Positions 63,890-64,000 of a stretch of DNA of 64,000 bases are shown here, one piece after another. How positions within the stretch are numbered: the stretch's first letter is position 1; each line of letters begins with the position of its first letter. Made by a program: the position numbers and the translations under genes. Origin of the DNA: Stutzerimonas stutzeri (GTDB lineage Bacteria; Pseudomonadota; Gammaproteobacteria; Pseudomonadales; Pseudomonadaceae); NCBI RefSeq assembly GCF_002890895.1, contig NZ_POUL01000004.1, positions 62,001 through 126,000 on the forward strand, written 5' to 3'. Below the pieces are notes generated by a model. The model was not told the origin of the DNA. It did no database searches and saw nothing but the letters and a program-made list of their open reading frames with translations.

Positions 63890-64000
63890 TTAGCCTCCCC
63901 ATCCTCGGACAGACGCTCGTGTTTGGCTAGAGGGTTTTGACGCAATGGACTAAACGGTCTCGCCGTTTTCGGGGTTGCTGACCGGCGGTCATACTGGTCG

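Overview
The window looks like chromosome of a Pseudomonas-type gammaproteobacterium, most like the P. stutzeri group (Stutzerimonas). This rests on the GC-rich coding bias, the FleQ/FleN/FlhF/FliA polar-flagellum regulators, the MotCD stator pair, the ParC/ParP-type genes beside cheW, and the HsbA-HsbR-HptB genes inside the flagellar cluster. Species level is inference. No insertion sequence, prophage or CRISPR array was seen.

Layout. 1-7.2 kb: end of fliG, then fliHIJ, an hsbA-hsbR-hptB partner-switching module and fliK, closed by a strong terminator. 7.25-12.8 kb: a sigma-54 promoter, then fliLMNOPQR-flhB. 12.9-13.7 kb: a Cu/Zn superoxide dismutase gene on the other strand, bracketed by a perfect 13-bp direct repeat. 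13.7-28.0 kb: a second sigma-54 promoter, then flhA-flhF-fleN-fliA-cheYZAB-motCD-parC-parP-cheW and a DUF2802 gene. 28.2-30.4 kb: an exported rhodanese and, on the minus strand, a second FliK-like gene with a mini-FlhB gene. 30.5-37.6 kb: cytochrome c maturation operon ccmABCDEFGHI. 37.6-43.1 kb: a small lipoprotein, a FliT-like chaperone, fleQ, a third sigma-54 promoter and fleSR. 43.1-49.4 kb: thiopurine methyltransferase, a DUF2959 lipoprotein, htpX (sigma-32-like promoter), alaA with a small partner gene, msrB, a glutathione peroxidase and a DUF815 ATPase. 49.6-51.6 kb: a GST, a membrane-anchored unknown, and tRNA-Glu plus tRNA-Gly behind a consensus promoter. 51.7-58.4 kb: a sulfide/persulfide island (CsoR-family repressor, split YeeE transporter, DUF2892 protein, rhodanese, SulP permease, DUF442-SQR fusion, ETHE1-type persulfide dioxygenase). 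58.4-64 kb: a MacAB/DevBCA-like ABC exporter, a ZIP metal transporter and a renalase-like flavoprotein.

How it works together. The first 28 kb and 38-43 kb encode the flagellar export gate, C-ring, export ATPase, placement and number control, early and late regulators, stator and chemotaxis core. The three sigma-54 sites fit FleQ/FleR control. Inferred sulfide-island route: SQR makes persulfide, the persulfide dioxygenase makes sulfite, rhodanese moves sulfane sulfur, the YeeE pair takes up thiosulfate and SulP moves the oxyanion, all under a CsoR-family sensor with unusual cysteine spacing. The most unusual observations are the repeat-bracketed sodC, three CheA linker repeats resembling the CheY-binding peptides of FliM, FliN and CheZ, and the displaced fliT-fleQ-fleSR block. 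Family assignments are by eye from motifs and gene order; no database search was run.
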